Of a DNA stretch of 64,000 nucleotides, positions 33,817 to 44,420 are shown one piece after another (within the stretch, counting starts at the first letter, position 1; every line of letters starts with the position of its first letter). Where the stretch lies: assembly GCF_017377735.1 (NCBI RefSeq), contig NZ_JAFVMH010000010.1, positions 31,303 through 95,302 on the forward strand, in the 5' to 3' direction. The notes beneath the pieces were generated by a model that did not search any database, was not told where the DNA came from, and saw nothing but the letters and a program-made list of their open reading frames with translations. This stretch comes from Acetobacter garciniae (lineage in GTDB: Bacteria; Pseudomonadota; Alphaproteobacteria; Acetobacterales; Acetobacteraceae). Position numbers and translations under genes: made by a program.

Positions 33817-34082
33817 GGTGGGGGTTCCAGGTGCGGGGCCGGCGCACTGCCCGTCGCGTCGGGCCTGCCGTGAAAAAGACGGGATTGCGGTGCACAAGAC
33901 GTGTCCGGCAATGCTGCTGAGGTTATGGGAGAGCCATCGCATGTTTGCAAGGGCGGGCATGTATGGGAACATTGACCGCATGCGCCCGGCGCGATAAGTC
34001 CGCGCCTTCGGTATGGGGTGCCGGGCAGGCGTGCCCGGGCGCTGCGAAAATTCAGGTATTGTGCGAAAGAGGTTGGCTGGCC

Positions 34083-34355
34083 ATGGATGGTGAACATTTC
34101 TCCGGTGAGGAAGATGCAAGTGTGGGCGGTATCGCCGCTGACCGGCTGAGAAGCATTATCGAACGCGTCGAACGCCTGGAAGAAGAGCGCAAGGCGTTGG
34201 CGGGCGACATTAAAGACATTTTTACAGAGGCGAAATCCGCCGGTTTTGATGTAAAGGTCATTCGCCAGATCATTCGCATTCGCAAGCAGGAACCCGCCGA
34301 GGTGGAAGAGCAGGAAACGCTGCTCGACATCTATCGCCGCGCGCTGGGCATGTAA
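34083..34355 (+). CDS. gapR: GapR-like nucleoid protein (DUF2312)
   Basis: Small DNA-binding protein; the Caulobacter member GapR binds overtwisted AT-rich DNA ahead of replication forks and transcription and stimulates topoisomerases. The 90 aa match the family in length and pattern: ADRLRSIIERVERLEEERKA, then DIKDIFTEAKSAGFDVKVIRQIIRIRK, the core of DUF2312, and an ETLLDIYRRALGM end. The start at MDGEHFSGEED is chosen over longer upstream versions because it gives family length. It is transcribed away from zwf. Confidence 0.9.
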   Translation: MDGEHFSGEEDASVGGIAADRLRSIIERVERLEEERKALAGDIKDIFTEAKSAGFDVKVIRQIIRIRKQEPAEVEEQETLLDIYRRALGM

Positions 34356-34412
34356 GTTTGGGGTGTGCCGGATTCGGGCATGCAATAGCAGGCAGGTTCA
34401 GGTCGGTTTGCC

Positions 34413-35162
34413 ATGATGTCATTGTCCTTTCCGGACTGGATGCCCCTGTGGGGCCAGCTTCTTGTGCTGGCGTGCGGGGTTGTGTTCGGCCTTGCGTTCC
34501 TGATGATGCCTTTCGCCGTTTTCGGCGTGAAAGGCAGGCTGGCGGAACTGTCTTTCCAGATCGAGGAGCTTCAGGCCGAACTGCGCTCGCACGTGCTGCG
34601 GGGTGATGCTCCGGCCCGGGCCGACGTGCCGGGTGCCGCGCCCACCACCCCGGCTGAGCGCGGGGGCATGGGTTTTGTTCCGCTGGTGGAGGAAGTGCGC
34701 CCGCCCGCCCCCGCAAGACCAGCAGCCGTCGAAGCACCCGCCAGGGATCAGGCCCCGGCCCTTCCCCCGCGTGAGGTGCCGGTTTTTCCCGAATTACGGG
34801 CCCCGCGCGTGTCCGATGCGTATGACGCGCGCCCCGGCCTGCCGCCCGAACCGCAGGCGCAGGCCTACGTGCCCCCGCCCGTAAGGCGCATGCCTTGGCA
34901 TGAGGTCGAGCCCGAACGGCCTGAGACGGGGGAGGAAATCATGCGCCGCCAGCGTGCGCCCGATGCCAACCAGCCACCCTACCGGCCCGATTTTTCCCGC
35001 GATCAACTGGCGGATGGCAGGCTTTCGGGCACTTCCGGCCCGGCCATGGGCGCACCCCTGGGCGGTCCGTTTGCCGCCAGCCGGGCGGATGAGGAAAAAA
35101 GCCGGGTTGAACCTGTGCTGAAATGGCCGCCTACAGCATCACCAGATCATCGCGGTGAATGA
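34413..35162 (+). CDS. Membrane-anchored proline-rich protein, unknown
   Basis: 249 aa. The N-terminal 35 residues form one or two tight hydrophobic segments (GQLLVLACGVVFGLAFLMMPFAVF), followed by a short coiled coil (GRLAELSFQIEELQAELRSH) and then about 180 residues of Pro/Ala/Glu-rich disordered sequence. No known domain is recognised. It starts 57 bases after gapR and may be co-transcribed. Its last 32 bases overlap the 3' end of proB on the other strand. Start could be either of two adjacent ATG codons. Confidence 0.7.
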   Translation: MMSLSFPDWMPLWGQLLVLACGVVFGLAFLMMPFAVFGVKGRLAELSFQIEELQAELRSHVLRGDAPARADVPGAAPTTPAERGGMGFVPLVEEVRPPAPARPAAVEAPARDQAPALPPREVPVFPELRAPRVSDAYDARPGLPPEPQAQAYVPPPVRRMPWHEVEPERPETGEEIMRRQRAPDANQPPYRPDFSRDQLADGRLSGTSGPAMGAPLGGPFAASRADEEKSRVEPVLKWPPTASPDHRGE

Positions 35163-36261
35163 TCTCGTCCCGCCCTGCGCGGCCAAGGATTCCGGCGACC
35201 TCCGTTGAACGGTGTCCGGCAATGCGCCGGGCGTCCTGCGCGTCGTAGGCGGCCAGGCCGTGGGCCAGCACATGGCCTGTCATATCCACGACCTCGACCA
35301 GTTCGCCCTGGGCGAACGTGCCCCGCACGTCCAGCACCCCTGCCGGCAGCAACGAACCGCCATGCCGCAGCGCGTGGGCCGCACCCTGATCGACCATGAT
35401 CTCCCCCGCCGGGTTCAGGCTGCCCGCAATCCACTGCTTGCGCGCGGTGTGGGGCTGGGGCTGGGGCAGGAACCACGAACAGCGCGCCCCATCCATGAGC
35501 GCGCGCAGCGGGTGAAGCGTATTGCCGATGGCAATGGCCATGGCGCAGCCCGAACGGGTGGCAATACCGGCGGCCAGCAGCTTGGTGCGCATCCCGCCCG
35601 AGGAATAACCCGGCGGGGGTTCGCCGCCCATGGCTTCGATCTCGGGGGTCAGGGTCTCGATAACCGGCAGGTGCCGTGCGTCCGGGTTGCTGCGGGGGTC
35701 CGCCGTGTACAGCCCGTCGATATCGGAAAGCAGCACAAGCTGGTCGGCCTCGGTCATCTGCGCGACACGGGCGGCCAGGCGGTCATTGTCGCCAAAGCGG
35801 ATTTCGGCGGTGGCAATGGTGTCGTTCTCGTTGATCACCGGAACGCAGCCCAGTTCCAGCAGCGTGTTCAGCGTTGCACGCGCGTTCAGGTAACGGCGGC
35901 GATCTTCCGTGTCGTCGGGGGTGAGCAGAAGCTGGGCCGCTGTCAGCCCCTGTTCGGACAGGACATTGCTCCACGCCTGGGCAAGGCGGATCTGCCCCAC
36001 GGCGGCAGCGGCCTGCTTTTCGGCCAGGCGCAGCGGGCCCCCCGTCAGCCCCAGGCTGTGGCGCGCCAGGGCAATGGCCCCGGAGGATACGACCGTAACC
36101 AGGGTTCCCTGCCTGCGCAGGGCTGCAATATCCTGGGCGATGCTGGCCAGCCAGGCCTGCCGGGGTGCTGCCTGCTGCGGGTCCACCACCAGTGCGCTGC
36201 CGATCTTGACAACCACCCGCCGGGCGTGGGCAAGGCAGGGGATGGCGGGGGGCTTACTCAT
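35131..36261 (-). CDS. proB: Glutamate 5-kinase
   Basis: First step of proline synthesis, phosphorylating glutamate. In 376 aa there is an amino acid kinase domain (VVVKIGSALVVD, VSSGAIALARHSLGL, VINENDTIATAEIRFGDNDRLAARVAQM, LLSDIDGLYTADPR, GGMRTKLLAAGIATRSG) and a C-terminal PUA domain. All substrate and feedback-site regions look normal. It follows obgE by 123 bases on the same strand; obg-proB is a common neighbour pair. Confidence 0.97.
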   Translation of the reverse strand: MSKPPAIPCLAHARRVVVKIGSALVVDPQQAAPRQAWLASIAQDIAALRRQGTLVTVVSSGAIALARHSLGLTGGPLRLAEKQAAAAVGQIRLAQAWSNVLSEQGLTAAQLLLTPDDTEDRRRYLNARATLNTLLELGCVPVINENDTIATAEIRFGDNDRLAARVAQMTEADQLVLLSDIDGLYTADPRSNPDARHLPVIETLTPEIEAMGGEPPPGYSSGGMRTKLLAAGIATRSGCAMAIAIGNTLHPLRALMDGARCSWFLPQPQPHTARKQWIAGSLNPAGEIMVDQGAAHALRHGGSLLPAGVLDVRGTFAQGELVEVVDMTGHVLAHGLAAYDAQDARRIAGHRSTEVAGILGRAGRDEIIHRDDLVML

Positions 36262-36384
36262 GGTTCAATCCCTCTGGGCAGGGAAGGGGGGCAGGGCTAT
36301 GCCGGATGGCGACAGGGCCGCCGTTCAAGCGGGCCGGTCCCCTGGGCTTTCCCTGTGCTGTACCTTCCGTGCCGTATTCGTATC

Positions 36385-37467
<1,083 letters not shown>

Positions 37468-37498
37468 CTAAGGGCCATTCCGTCTGGCCCGCAACGCG

Positions 37499-37522
37499 AA
37501 AAAGGGCCGAACCTTCCGGCCC
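37499..37522 (-). terminator. Intrinsic terminator after rpmA
   Basis: A 6-bp GC stem (37504-37509 with 37517-37522; a second copy of the 3' arm follows at 37522-37527) with a 7-base loop is followed on the minus strand by five T. It lies between the rpmA stop and the obgE start. Confidence 0.7.
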
Positions 37523-37580
37523 GGCCCTGTTTTACGTTCCGGTCGCATGCGCGTTGCATGCGCCGGAAAGTCTGGCCTGC

Positions 37581-37850
37581 TTACTCGGCGGCCAGCGGCA
37601 GTGCTTCGACGGAAACATGCACGCGGCCTTCGCCGCGGCGTTCGAAGCGGACATTGCCCTGCACCAGCGCGAACAGCGTGTGGTCGCGGCCAACGCCGAC
37701 ATTGCTGCCAGCCTTCACCTTGGTGCCGCGCTGGCGCACGATGATGTTGCCAGCCAGAACCTGCTCGCCACCGAATTTCTTGATACCCAGGCGGCGTCCG
37801 GCGCTGTCGCGCCCGTTACGGGATGAACCGCCAGCTTTCTTTTGTGCCAT
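37581..37850 (-). CDS. rpmA: 50S ribosomal protein L27
   Basis: 89 aa, full family length, with the Gly-rich N-terminus [20 protein letters not shown] that reaches toward the peptidyl-transferase centre, then [23 protein letters not shown]. No cleavable Firmicutes-type extension. It follows rplU by 45 bases in the usual operon. Confidence 0.98.
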   Translation of the reverse strand: MAQKKAGGSSRNGRDSAGRRLGIKKFGGEQVLAGNIIVRQRGTKVKAGSNVGVGRDHTLFALVQGNVRFERRGEGRVHVSVEALPLAAE

Positions 37851-37895
37851 GACCTAAACTCCTCCGTGGTCGTGACCAACCTGCCCCCAAAGGGT

Positions 37896-38210
37896 TCAGG
37901 CGGCGTTGATGTCCTGAATGCGCAGAACGGTAACCGGCTGGCGGTGGCCGTTTTTGCGGCGGCTGTTCTGCCGACGGCGCTTCTTGAAGATGATGATCTT
38001 CTTGAGACGGTCCTGGGCGATGACGGTGGCCGTCACCTTTGCGCCAGCCACGGTGGGAGCGCCGATCTTGGTGCCGTTCTCGCCGCCGATGGCCAGAACG
38101 TCGTCGAAGGTAATGGTTGCGCCGGCTTCGACTTCCAGCTTCTCAACCTTCAGCACCATATTGGGCTCAACCCGGTACTGCTTGCCGCCCGTGCGGATAA
38201 CTGCGAACAT
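37896..38210 (-). CDS. rplU: 50S ribosomal protein L21
   Basis: 104 aa. The start [16 protein letters not shown] is the typical one; an in-frame upstream extension is not conserved. The motif [16 protein letters not shown] and a basic end ([22 protein letters not shown]) match L21. First gene of the rplU-rpmA pair. Confidence 0.98.
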   Translation of the reverse strand: MFAVIRTGGKQYRVEPNMVLKVEKLEVEAGATITFDDVLAIGGENGTKIGAPTVAGAKVTATVIAQDRLKKIIIFKKRRRQNSRRKNGHRQPVTVLRIQDINAA

Positions 38211-38390
38211 GAATTCTCTCTTTCCGATCTCTTGATCCTCGCGGCGCGCGGGGCGCAGGCGAATGATCCGCTCGCTTTTTCTTCTTTGGTCACCCTTTGG
38301 GCGACATGCGTCCATCTTTGTGGATCAAGGGCGGCTTTTAAGGGCAGATGCCCCGCATAGTCAACAGGAATTACCCCGCACGCCAGGCAC

Positions 38391-38419
38391 TTGCGTATTC
38401 TGCAAAAGCATGGTTATAA
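38391..38419 (+). promoter_or_regulatory. Promoter of tRNA-Ser
   Basis: TTGCGT (38391-38396) and TTATAA (38414-38419) with a 17-base spacer lie 13 bases before the mature tRNA 5' end, a good fit for a sigma-70 type promoter. Confidence 0.65.
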
Positions 38420-38432
38420 CCCGCTACCCGTC

Positions 38433-38522
<90 letters not shown>

Positions 38523-39341
38523 TATTTACCAAAAAATTCAGCGCGTTATGGTGAACGGTTTTCACGTTCCCGTACCGCGTTCCCCTGGGTGCTGCGGCGT
38601 TTTTCGCGACAATTTGCGACACTGCCAGAAATAACGCACCGCGCGGCACGGCGTGGGAACAGGGCAGGCTGCAACGCTTTGCGGGACACCTGCTGCGCTG
38701 TCTTTCCCCCCAACGGCAGGTTTTGAACTGCCCTGGCCATGCTCCCCAGGAGTGCTGGATGACGCCTGCGTAACCACGCCCAAGAGCGGGACACGCGCTG
38801 GACGGGGGCGTTCCCATGAAACAGGGCCTGAGTGACGACGCTCCGTGATCGCGACGGATCTGGCCTTGGCGGTATCGGGCTACAAAAAAACATCGCGCGG
38901 TTGGTAGTCGATACGGCCCGATCCGGCGTTGGAGGGGAGCGATGCCGATGGTTGGGTGCCCGCGGTCACAGCCAGCGGTCATTGCCAGTGGCCAGGTGTC
39001 GATGTTCGAAAAGGGCAGGGGGGGGCGCATCCCTGTCGTTCTGCTGACAGGGCGCGGGTAATGGCGGCTCCGGCCTGTACTGGTGACTATCCGCCCCCGG
39101 TTTTGAGCAAGCCTTATCGCGCGGGCATCGCGTTTAGTCGTTATTCAGCCCGGATATGCTTTTTTATGCACAGAACATGCCTGCGAGCTATTTGAAATTG
39201 CAGACTCATTACGATAATGCTTCAATACGATTGAGAGTCGCTATTTTTACAAACAACAAATACAAAAGTGTTATATTTGGAATATTGTATAATACCTCTG
39301 TAAAATAGTTAGTATAATGTATAACCATAAGGTATCGTGAA
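38523..39341. other. Gene-free region between tRNA-Ser and the accessory operon
   Basis: No convincing gene. Open frames that start in the tRNA (both strands) are artefacts. From about 39100 the sequence becomes clearly richer in A and T than the surrounding DNA and leads into the LysR gene, so it is the likely promoter region of the accessory operon. It may be a degraded junction of a horizontally acquired segment next to the tRNA; I saw no transposase or integrase. Confidence 0.55.
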
Positions 39342-40598
39342 ATGGAACTTCCGACCCTGATCTATTTTACGAGCCTGGTCAACGAAGGCTCGGCGGCTTC
39401 GGCGGCTCCCTTGCTTGGCGTCAGCGCCTCCACGCTCAGCCATAGCGTCTCCGCCCTGGAACAGAGCATGGCCACCCCCCTTCTTTCGCGCTCCGCCCTC
39501 CGTCGGGGCAGCCGGGCCGTGACCACCGCGCAGGGCGAAAGCCTCTATCGCTCCGCCCTGCACCTGCTGGGCTGGTGCCTGGCCCTGATCGGCGATGACA
39601 GCCGCGGCAGCATGGTTCTGGCCGAACGCGATACGGCCGACCCATTGCCCACGCAGCGCCTGCGCACCCTGCTGGGTTCGGGCCTGACCTTGCGCATGAT
39701 CGGCTATTTTCTGTCTGTTTACGAAACCCGGCGCATTGCGGCGGCCGCACAGCGCCTGTCGCTGACCCAGCCCACGCTTTCACGCCAGATCGGCAAGCTG
39801 GAGACAATTCTGGGCCGCACATTGTTCCTGCGCAGCCCCCATGGCGTCATGCCCACGGCCCAGGCCGAGGCCCTGCGCCAGGGCTGCCAGCAGGTGGACC
39901 AGACCCATCGCCAGATCATGCGCGATGAAAACTTCAGCTATTTCCGCGAATTCAGAACCCTGCGGCTGGCATCCATGATGCCCACCAGCAGCGACAGCTC
40001 GCTGACCGTCCTGCTGGCCAATCTGGTCCGGCTCTGGCGCCATCGGCGCTACCAGCCGCCGCTGACGATTTCGACCATCACCGCACCGCAGATCGTGGAA
40101 GGCCTGCTGGACGGCCGGTTCGATGCCGGCCTGTCCGACATTATCGACATTCCGCTGGGGCTGGAGAACGCGGAGCTGGAAAAATCGGCGATTTTCCTCG
40201 TATTCGGCCGCGCGCACAGCCCGCCGCCGAACCAGGCGCCACGGATCACGCTGGCGTCGTGCCTGCTGGCGGTGCCTGCGCTGGGTACGGGGCTAAGGCG
40301 GGTTACGGATCGTTACCTGGACCAGGAAGGGATCACGCCGGGTGGAATTTTTGAAACCCAGTCGCTGTCGCTGATGCTGCGCCTGGTCGAGGACGGCACC
40401 TGCTGCGCCATCCTGCCAGCCGGGTCGTTCCGTTCCCACGCGGTCCACGCCATTCCCCTGCCGGATCGTTACCGGATGACCACGCGGCTGATCTGGAAGA
40501 CGGAATACCCCAACCTGGCCATTATCAGCCGGTTGCGCGCAGCCCTTGCGGAAATCCAGGCCGAAGCCGGCACCGCGGGGCGGAAATCCGTCGCATGA
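39342..40598 (+). CDS. LysR-type regulator with two N-terminal helix-turn-helix domains
   Basis: 418 aa, about 110 longer than normal LysR proteins. Residues 3-65 (IYFTSLVNEGSAASAAPLL ... TLSHSVSALEQSMATPLLSR) and 117-178 (MIGYFLSVYETRRIAAAAQ ... TLSRQIGKLETILGRTLFLR) each look like a LysR winged helix, followed by one substrate-binding domain to the end. The second copy is nearer the LysR consensus; the first is more diverged. As the first gene of the operon, overlapping the MFS gene by 4 bases, it probably regulates the operon in cis; the inducer may be the substrate or a pathway intermediate (inference). Confidence 0.88.
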   Translation: MELPTLIYFTSLVNEGSAASAAPLLGVSASTLSHSVSALEQSMATPLLSRSALRRGSRAVTTAQGESLYRSALHLLGWCLALIGDDSRGSMVLAERDTADPLPTQRLRTLLGSGLTLRMIGYFLSVYETRRIAAAAQRLSLTQPTLSRQIGKLETILGRTLFLRSPHGVMPTAQAEALRQGCQQVDQTHRQIMRDENFSYFREFRTLRLASMMPTSSDSSLTVLLANLVRLWRHRRYQPPLTISTITAPQIVEGLLDGRFDAGLSDIIDIPLGLENAELEKSAIFLVFGRAHSPPPNQAPRITLASCLLAVPALGTGLRRVTDRYLDQEGITPGGIFETQSLSLMLRLVEDGTCCAILPAGSFRSHAVHAIPLPDRYRMTTRLIWKTEYPNLAIISRLRAALAEIQAEAGTAGRKSVA

Positions 40599-41947
40599 GC
40601 AATGTGGCCCCCGTCCTGTCCGCTGCCTTGCGCCGCCGTCGCCGGATCACGGTCCTTCTGCTGATGGCGGCGGGCTGCATCAGCTATATCGATCGTGCGG
40701 CCCTGTCGGTCAGCAATACGGTCGTAATGGCCGAAATGCACATGTCCAACACCCAGATGGGCCTGCTGCTGTCGGTCTTTGCCTGGGCCTATCTTGCCGG
40801 GCAGATCCCCACGGGCCTGCTGGCCGACCGGTTCGACAGCCGCTTTCTGCTGGGGGCGGGGCTGGTCCTGTGGTCCTGCGCGCAGATGGCCTTCGGGCTG
40901 ATGCACAGCGTTGCGGGCCTGTTCGTCGCACGTATCGGGCTGGGGCTGGGCGAAACGCCCTTGTTCCTGTCGGGCACCCGCGCACTTGTCCGGTGGTACA
41001 GGCCGCACGAACGCGGGCGCCCGCTTGGCCTTTTCAATGGCTCCGCAGCCCTTGGTCCCGCCATGGCCCCGCCGCTGCTGCTGGCGATCATGATGCTCTG
41101 GGGCTGGCGGGGCATGTCGGTTGCCATCGGGGCCGCCAGTCTGGTGCTGGCCTTCGTGTGGATCCGTTTCTATCGCGACCCCGCCGCCCTGCCGCTGAGC
41201 GCCGAAATGCGCGAAGCCCTGCCCCGGCCCGATGCCCCGGTGGCAGGGGATGCCGCCCAGGTGCTGCGTGACGATCTGGGCTACCTGCTGCGCCAGCGTT
41301 CAAGCTGGGTGCTGACGGCGGGCTATGCCGGGGTGATCTACCTGACCTGGCTTTACGCCACGTGGATGCCCGCCTGGCTTCAGACCTCGCGCCACCTGAC
41401 GCTCGACCAGGCGGGCCTGCTGTCGGCACTGCCCCAGTTCTGCGGTTTCGCAGGCAGCGTGCTGGGTGGTTTCGTCGTTGACCATCTGGCCGCCAGGGGC
41501 GTGGGGCCGCTGAACGCCTGCCGCGCGCCGCTGGTGCTGTCCATGCTGGTGGCGGCTGTGGCGACCGCGCTCACCACCTTGCAGGTCGGGCTGGGCGTCC
41601 TGGTCGCTTTCATGGCGATCGCCCTGTTCGCGGGCGGGCTTGCGATCAGTTGCGGCTGGATGCTCGGCACCGTGATCGCGGCCGAACATCGCGTTGCGAC
41701 CCTGCAGGCGATCCAGAATACCGGGGCCTCGCTCGGCGGAGCGATGGCGCCAGCCTTGACCGGGGTGCTGGCCGACAGGTTCGGCAGCTTCACCCCCTCC
41801 ATGCTTGCCGCGGGCGCCATCGGACTGGGCGCTTGCGTCATCTACCAGCTTGGCCTGCGCCCGGAAGACGCCGCCGTGCAGGCCACCATACCGAACGACC
41901 CGCCGCCATCCCGCCTTTCAGGCGTTACAGGATGCAACAAGGAATGA
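40595..41947 (+). CDS. MFS transporter, ACS-like family
   Basis: 450 aa with twelve hydrophobic segments. The N-terminal part, ITVLLLMAAGCISYIDRAAL with later LLADRFDSRFLLGAG and RIGLGLGETPLFLSGTRAL, resembles the anion/cation symporter group (glucarate, tartrate, galactonate type), which carries organic acids. It starts in an ATGA overlap with the LysR gene and ends next to the TonB receptor gene. Substrate unknown; candidates are the operon's substrate or a carboxylate intermediate or product such as thiourocanate. Confidence 0.85.
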   Translation: MSNVAPVLSAALRRRRRITVLLLMAAGCISYIDRAALSVSNTVVMAEMHMSNTQMGLLLSVFAWAYLAGQIPTGLLADRFDSRFLLGAGLVLWSCAQMAFGLMHSVAGLFVARIGLGLGETPLFLSGTRALVRWYRPHERGRPLGLFNGSAALGPAMAPPLLLAIMMLWGWRGMSVAIGAASLVLAFVWIRFYRDPAALPLSAEMREALPRPDAPVAGDAAQVLRDDLGYLLRQRSSWVLTAGYAGVIYLTWLYATWMPAWLQTSRHLTLDQAGLLSALPQFCGFAGSVLGGFVVDHLAARGVGPLNACRAPLVLSMLVAAVATALTTLQVGLGVLVAFMAIALFAGGLAISCGWMLGTVIAAEHRVATLQAIQNTGASLGGAMAPALTGVLADRFGSFTPSMLAAGAIGLGACVIYQLGLRPEDAAVQATIPNDPPPSRLSGVTGCNKE

Positions 41948-41952
41948 CCCCG

Positions 41953-44406
41953 ATGACATCACGACGGATTCTCGCGCTTTCGACCGTGCTCGGCGGCCTC
42001 GCGATCACGCCCCAGCTTCATGCCGCCACGGCGTCCTCCACGCCGGAGCCACGCCGCACGCCTGCCCCAGCACATGCCAGTGCGCACGCACCCGCAGCCG
42101 TGCAGGCCAGTGTGCCGCCCCCGAAAACTCCGGCGGCGGACCATGCCGCGGCCGGTGCCCGACCGGGCAGCCCCCAACCGGGCAGCCTACGACCGGCCGG
42201 CACGAAGCCGCTCACCGCCGTCGGCACGGAAGCGATCTCGATCTTCGGCCATGGCTCGACCCGGCAGATGACCAGTGTCACACGCGGCATGATGCAGCAG
42301 AGCGTTCCCGGCACGTCGCCGCTGAAGGTTCTCAGCCAGCTTCCGGGCGTGCTGTACCAGTCGGCCGATCCGTTTGGCGCTTATGAATATTCCAGCCAGA
42401 TGTTCATGCGCGGCTTCAGCCAGTCCCAGCTTGGCTTCACGCTGGACGATATTCCGCTGGGGGACCAGCAGTTCAACAACTATAACGGCCTTGCCGTGAC
42501 ACGGGCCATTATCTCGGACGATGTGGGGGGTGTCGATGTCTCGCAGGGGGCGGGTGCGATCGACGTGGCCTCGACCAGCAACCTGGGTGGTGCGATCCAG
42601 ATCCATTCGCTCGATCCCTCGCATGAACGTGGCGGCACGGTGGCCCAGACCTTCGGCAGCAATTCGACCATGCGCACCTATGCGCGTTTCGAAAGCGGTG
42701 ACCTGAACGCCAGCGGCACCCGCTTCTATGTCGCCTATGCCCGCCTGAACGGCAATCTGTGGAAAGGGGGCGGCTATGACCATTCCGATCAGGTGAATGC
42801 CAAGTTCGTCCAGCCGCTGGCCCGCGAATCCTCGCTCAAGCTGTTCTTCGACTGGAGTTCGATCCAGCAGTTCGACTACCAGGACATGACCAAGAACTGG
42901 TTGCACACGGTCGGTCCCAACCTTGCGAACTATTATCCCAACTACACGGCGGCGTATAACGCGGCACAGGGGATCTATCCCGCCGCCCTGACAAAGACGA
43001 ACGACCCGTTCGACGCCGCCTATTATGCCGGAACCGCCAACCGCGTGGATTATCTGGGCGGGCTGACGCTGGATGAAAACCTGACCTCGTCCCTGAACTG
43101 GAAAACGACGCTCTACGCCCATTCCGACAATGGCTACAGCACCTGGACGACGCCGTACATGCCTTCGCCCAACGGTGCGCCGCTGTCCCAGCGTATCCAG
43201 ACACCCGGGGTCACGCGCGGCGGGTTCCAGACCGCGCTGACATGGAAGGTCGCGCGTCATACGGTCAATGCCGGTGTATGGTACGAATACGGCAATTTCA
43301 CCGAAGGCCGCTATTTCTCGCAAGCACCCCTGCTGGGGCAGGGATCGCTGGGCAACCCCACGACCGGCTTCCCCGCGGCCCAGGTCTTCGCCACGGCCTG
43401 GCAGGAGGCGTTCTCGACCCGCACTTTCGTGTTTCATATGCAGGACACCTACAAGGTTACGAACAACCTGACCGTCAACGCCGGGTTCAAATCCATGATC
43501 GTGAATTCGGGCAATTCCGTTCCCACCCAGAATGCCGCGATCAACGGAACGCAGATCGCCCAGGGGCACCTGGAAGCGTCGAACGCCTTTTTGCCGCAGG
43601 TATCGGCCAACTGGCGTTTCCTGCCGCATAACGAACTGTTCTTCGATGTGTCGCACAACATGCGTTCGTTCCCGCTGGACGGGTTCGGCACCAATGTGTC
43701 GGCTACTCCGTGGACGGCCTCGCAGTCTTCTTTCCAGGCGACCCGCAATTCCCTCAAGCCGGAAACGGACTGGGTGTATGAAGGTGGGTATCGCTACACC
43801 ACGCCGCTGATCAGCGCACTGGCGTCATTGTATCGCATCAATTTTTCGAACCGGTTGCAGTTGATCACCAACAATGCCGGTATCAACCCGATCACCGCCG
43901 TGCAGAATGTGGGCGGGGTGACGACCAACGGTGCGGAAGCCAGTGTCACGCTGCGGCCGGTCAACGGGCTGTCGATCTACAACTCGTTCTCCTATGCCCA
44001 TTCGACCTATGACCAGAATGTCGCGACCTCGGGCGGGATCGAGCCCACCCGGGGCAAGCTGGTGCCCAATTATCCGCAGTTCATGTACAAGGGGAGCATT
44101 GCCTACACCATCGGCGATTTCGAAACGCATGTGGATGGCAGCTACCTGTCGCACCGCGAACTGACCTATACCAACGATCTGCATGTGCCCGGTTATTTCC
44201 TGATGAATTTCGGGGCGCGCTACCGGTTCGGCAAGGTGGGTCCGCTCAAGGGGGTGACGGCCAGCTTCAATATCTACAACCTGACCAACAAGACCTATAT
44301 CGCGACCACGAACGAACTGGGGAACAGTTTTACCAATACGGGATATAACTATTTCCTCATGGGTGCGCCGCGCCAGTTCTTCGGCACCATCAGTGCCAGT
44401 TTCTGA
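41953..44406 (+). CDS. TonB-dependent outer membrane receptor
   Basis: 817 aa. The start at MTSRRILALST is favoured by AAGGA 9 bases upstream; an ATG at 41944 would overlap the MFS stop by 4 bases. A signal peptide (LALSTVLGGLAITPQLHAA) is followed by a low-complexity Ala/Pro stretch and the plug (TSPLKVLSQLPGVLYQSADPFGAYEYSSQMFMRGF ... GGAIQIHSLDP, read in pieces), then the barrel, which ends in an aromatic residue (ISASF). A clear TonB box is not evident. Its place inside a catabolic operon suggests it imports the operon's substrate across the outer membrane. Confidence 0.9.
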   Translation: MTSRRILALSTVLGGLAITPQLHAATASSTPEPRRTPAPAHASAHAPAAVQASVPPPKTPAADHAAAGARPGSPQPGSLRPAGTKPLTAVGTEAISIFGHGSTRQMTSVTRGMMQQSVPGTSPLKVLSQLPGVLYQSADPFGAYEYSSQMFMRGFSQSQLGFTLDDIPLGDQQFNNYNGLAVTRAIISDDVGGVDVSQGAGAIDVASTSNLGGAIQIHSLDPSHERGGTVAQTFGSNSTMRTYARFESGDLNASGTRFYVAYARLNGNLWKGGGYDHSDQVNAKFVQPLARESSLKLFFDWSSIQQFDYQDMTKNWLHTVGPNLANYYPNYTAAYNAAQGIYPAALTKTNDPFDAAYYAGTANRVDYLGGLTLDENLTSSLNWKTTLYAHSDNGYSTWTTPYMPSPNGAPLSQRIQTPGVTRGGFQTALTWKVARHTVNAGVWYEYGNFTEGRYFSQAPLLGQGSLGNPTTGFPAAQVFATAWQEAFSTRTFVFHMQDTYKVTNNLTVNAGFKSMIVNSGNSVPTQNAAINGTQIAQGHLEASNAFLPQVSANWRFLPHNELFFDVSHNMRSFPLDGFGTNVSATPWTASQSSFQATRNSLKPETDWVYEGGYRYTTPLISALASLYRINFSNRLQLITNNAGINPITAVQNVGGVTTNGAEASVTLRPVNGLSIYNSFSYAHSTYDQNVATSGGIEPTRGKLVPNYPQFMYKGSIAYTIGDFETHVDGSYLSHRELTYTNDLHVPGYFLMNFGARYRFGKVGPLKGVTASFNIYNLTNKTYIATTNELGNSFTNTGYNYFLMGAPRQFFGTISASF

Positions 44407-44420
44407 CCGGCGGCTGGGCG

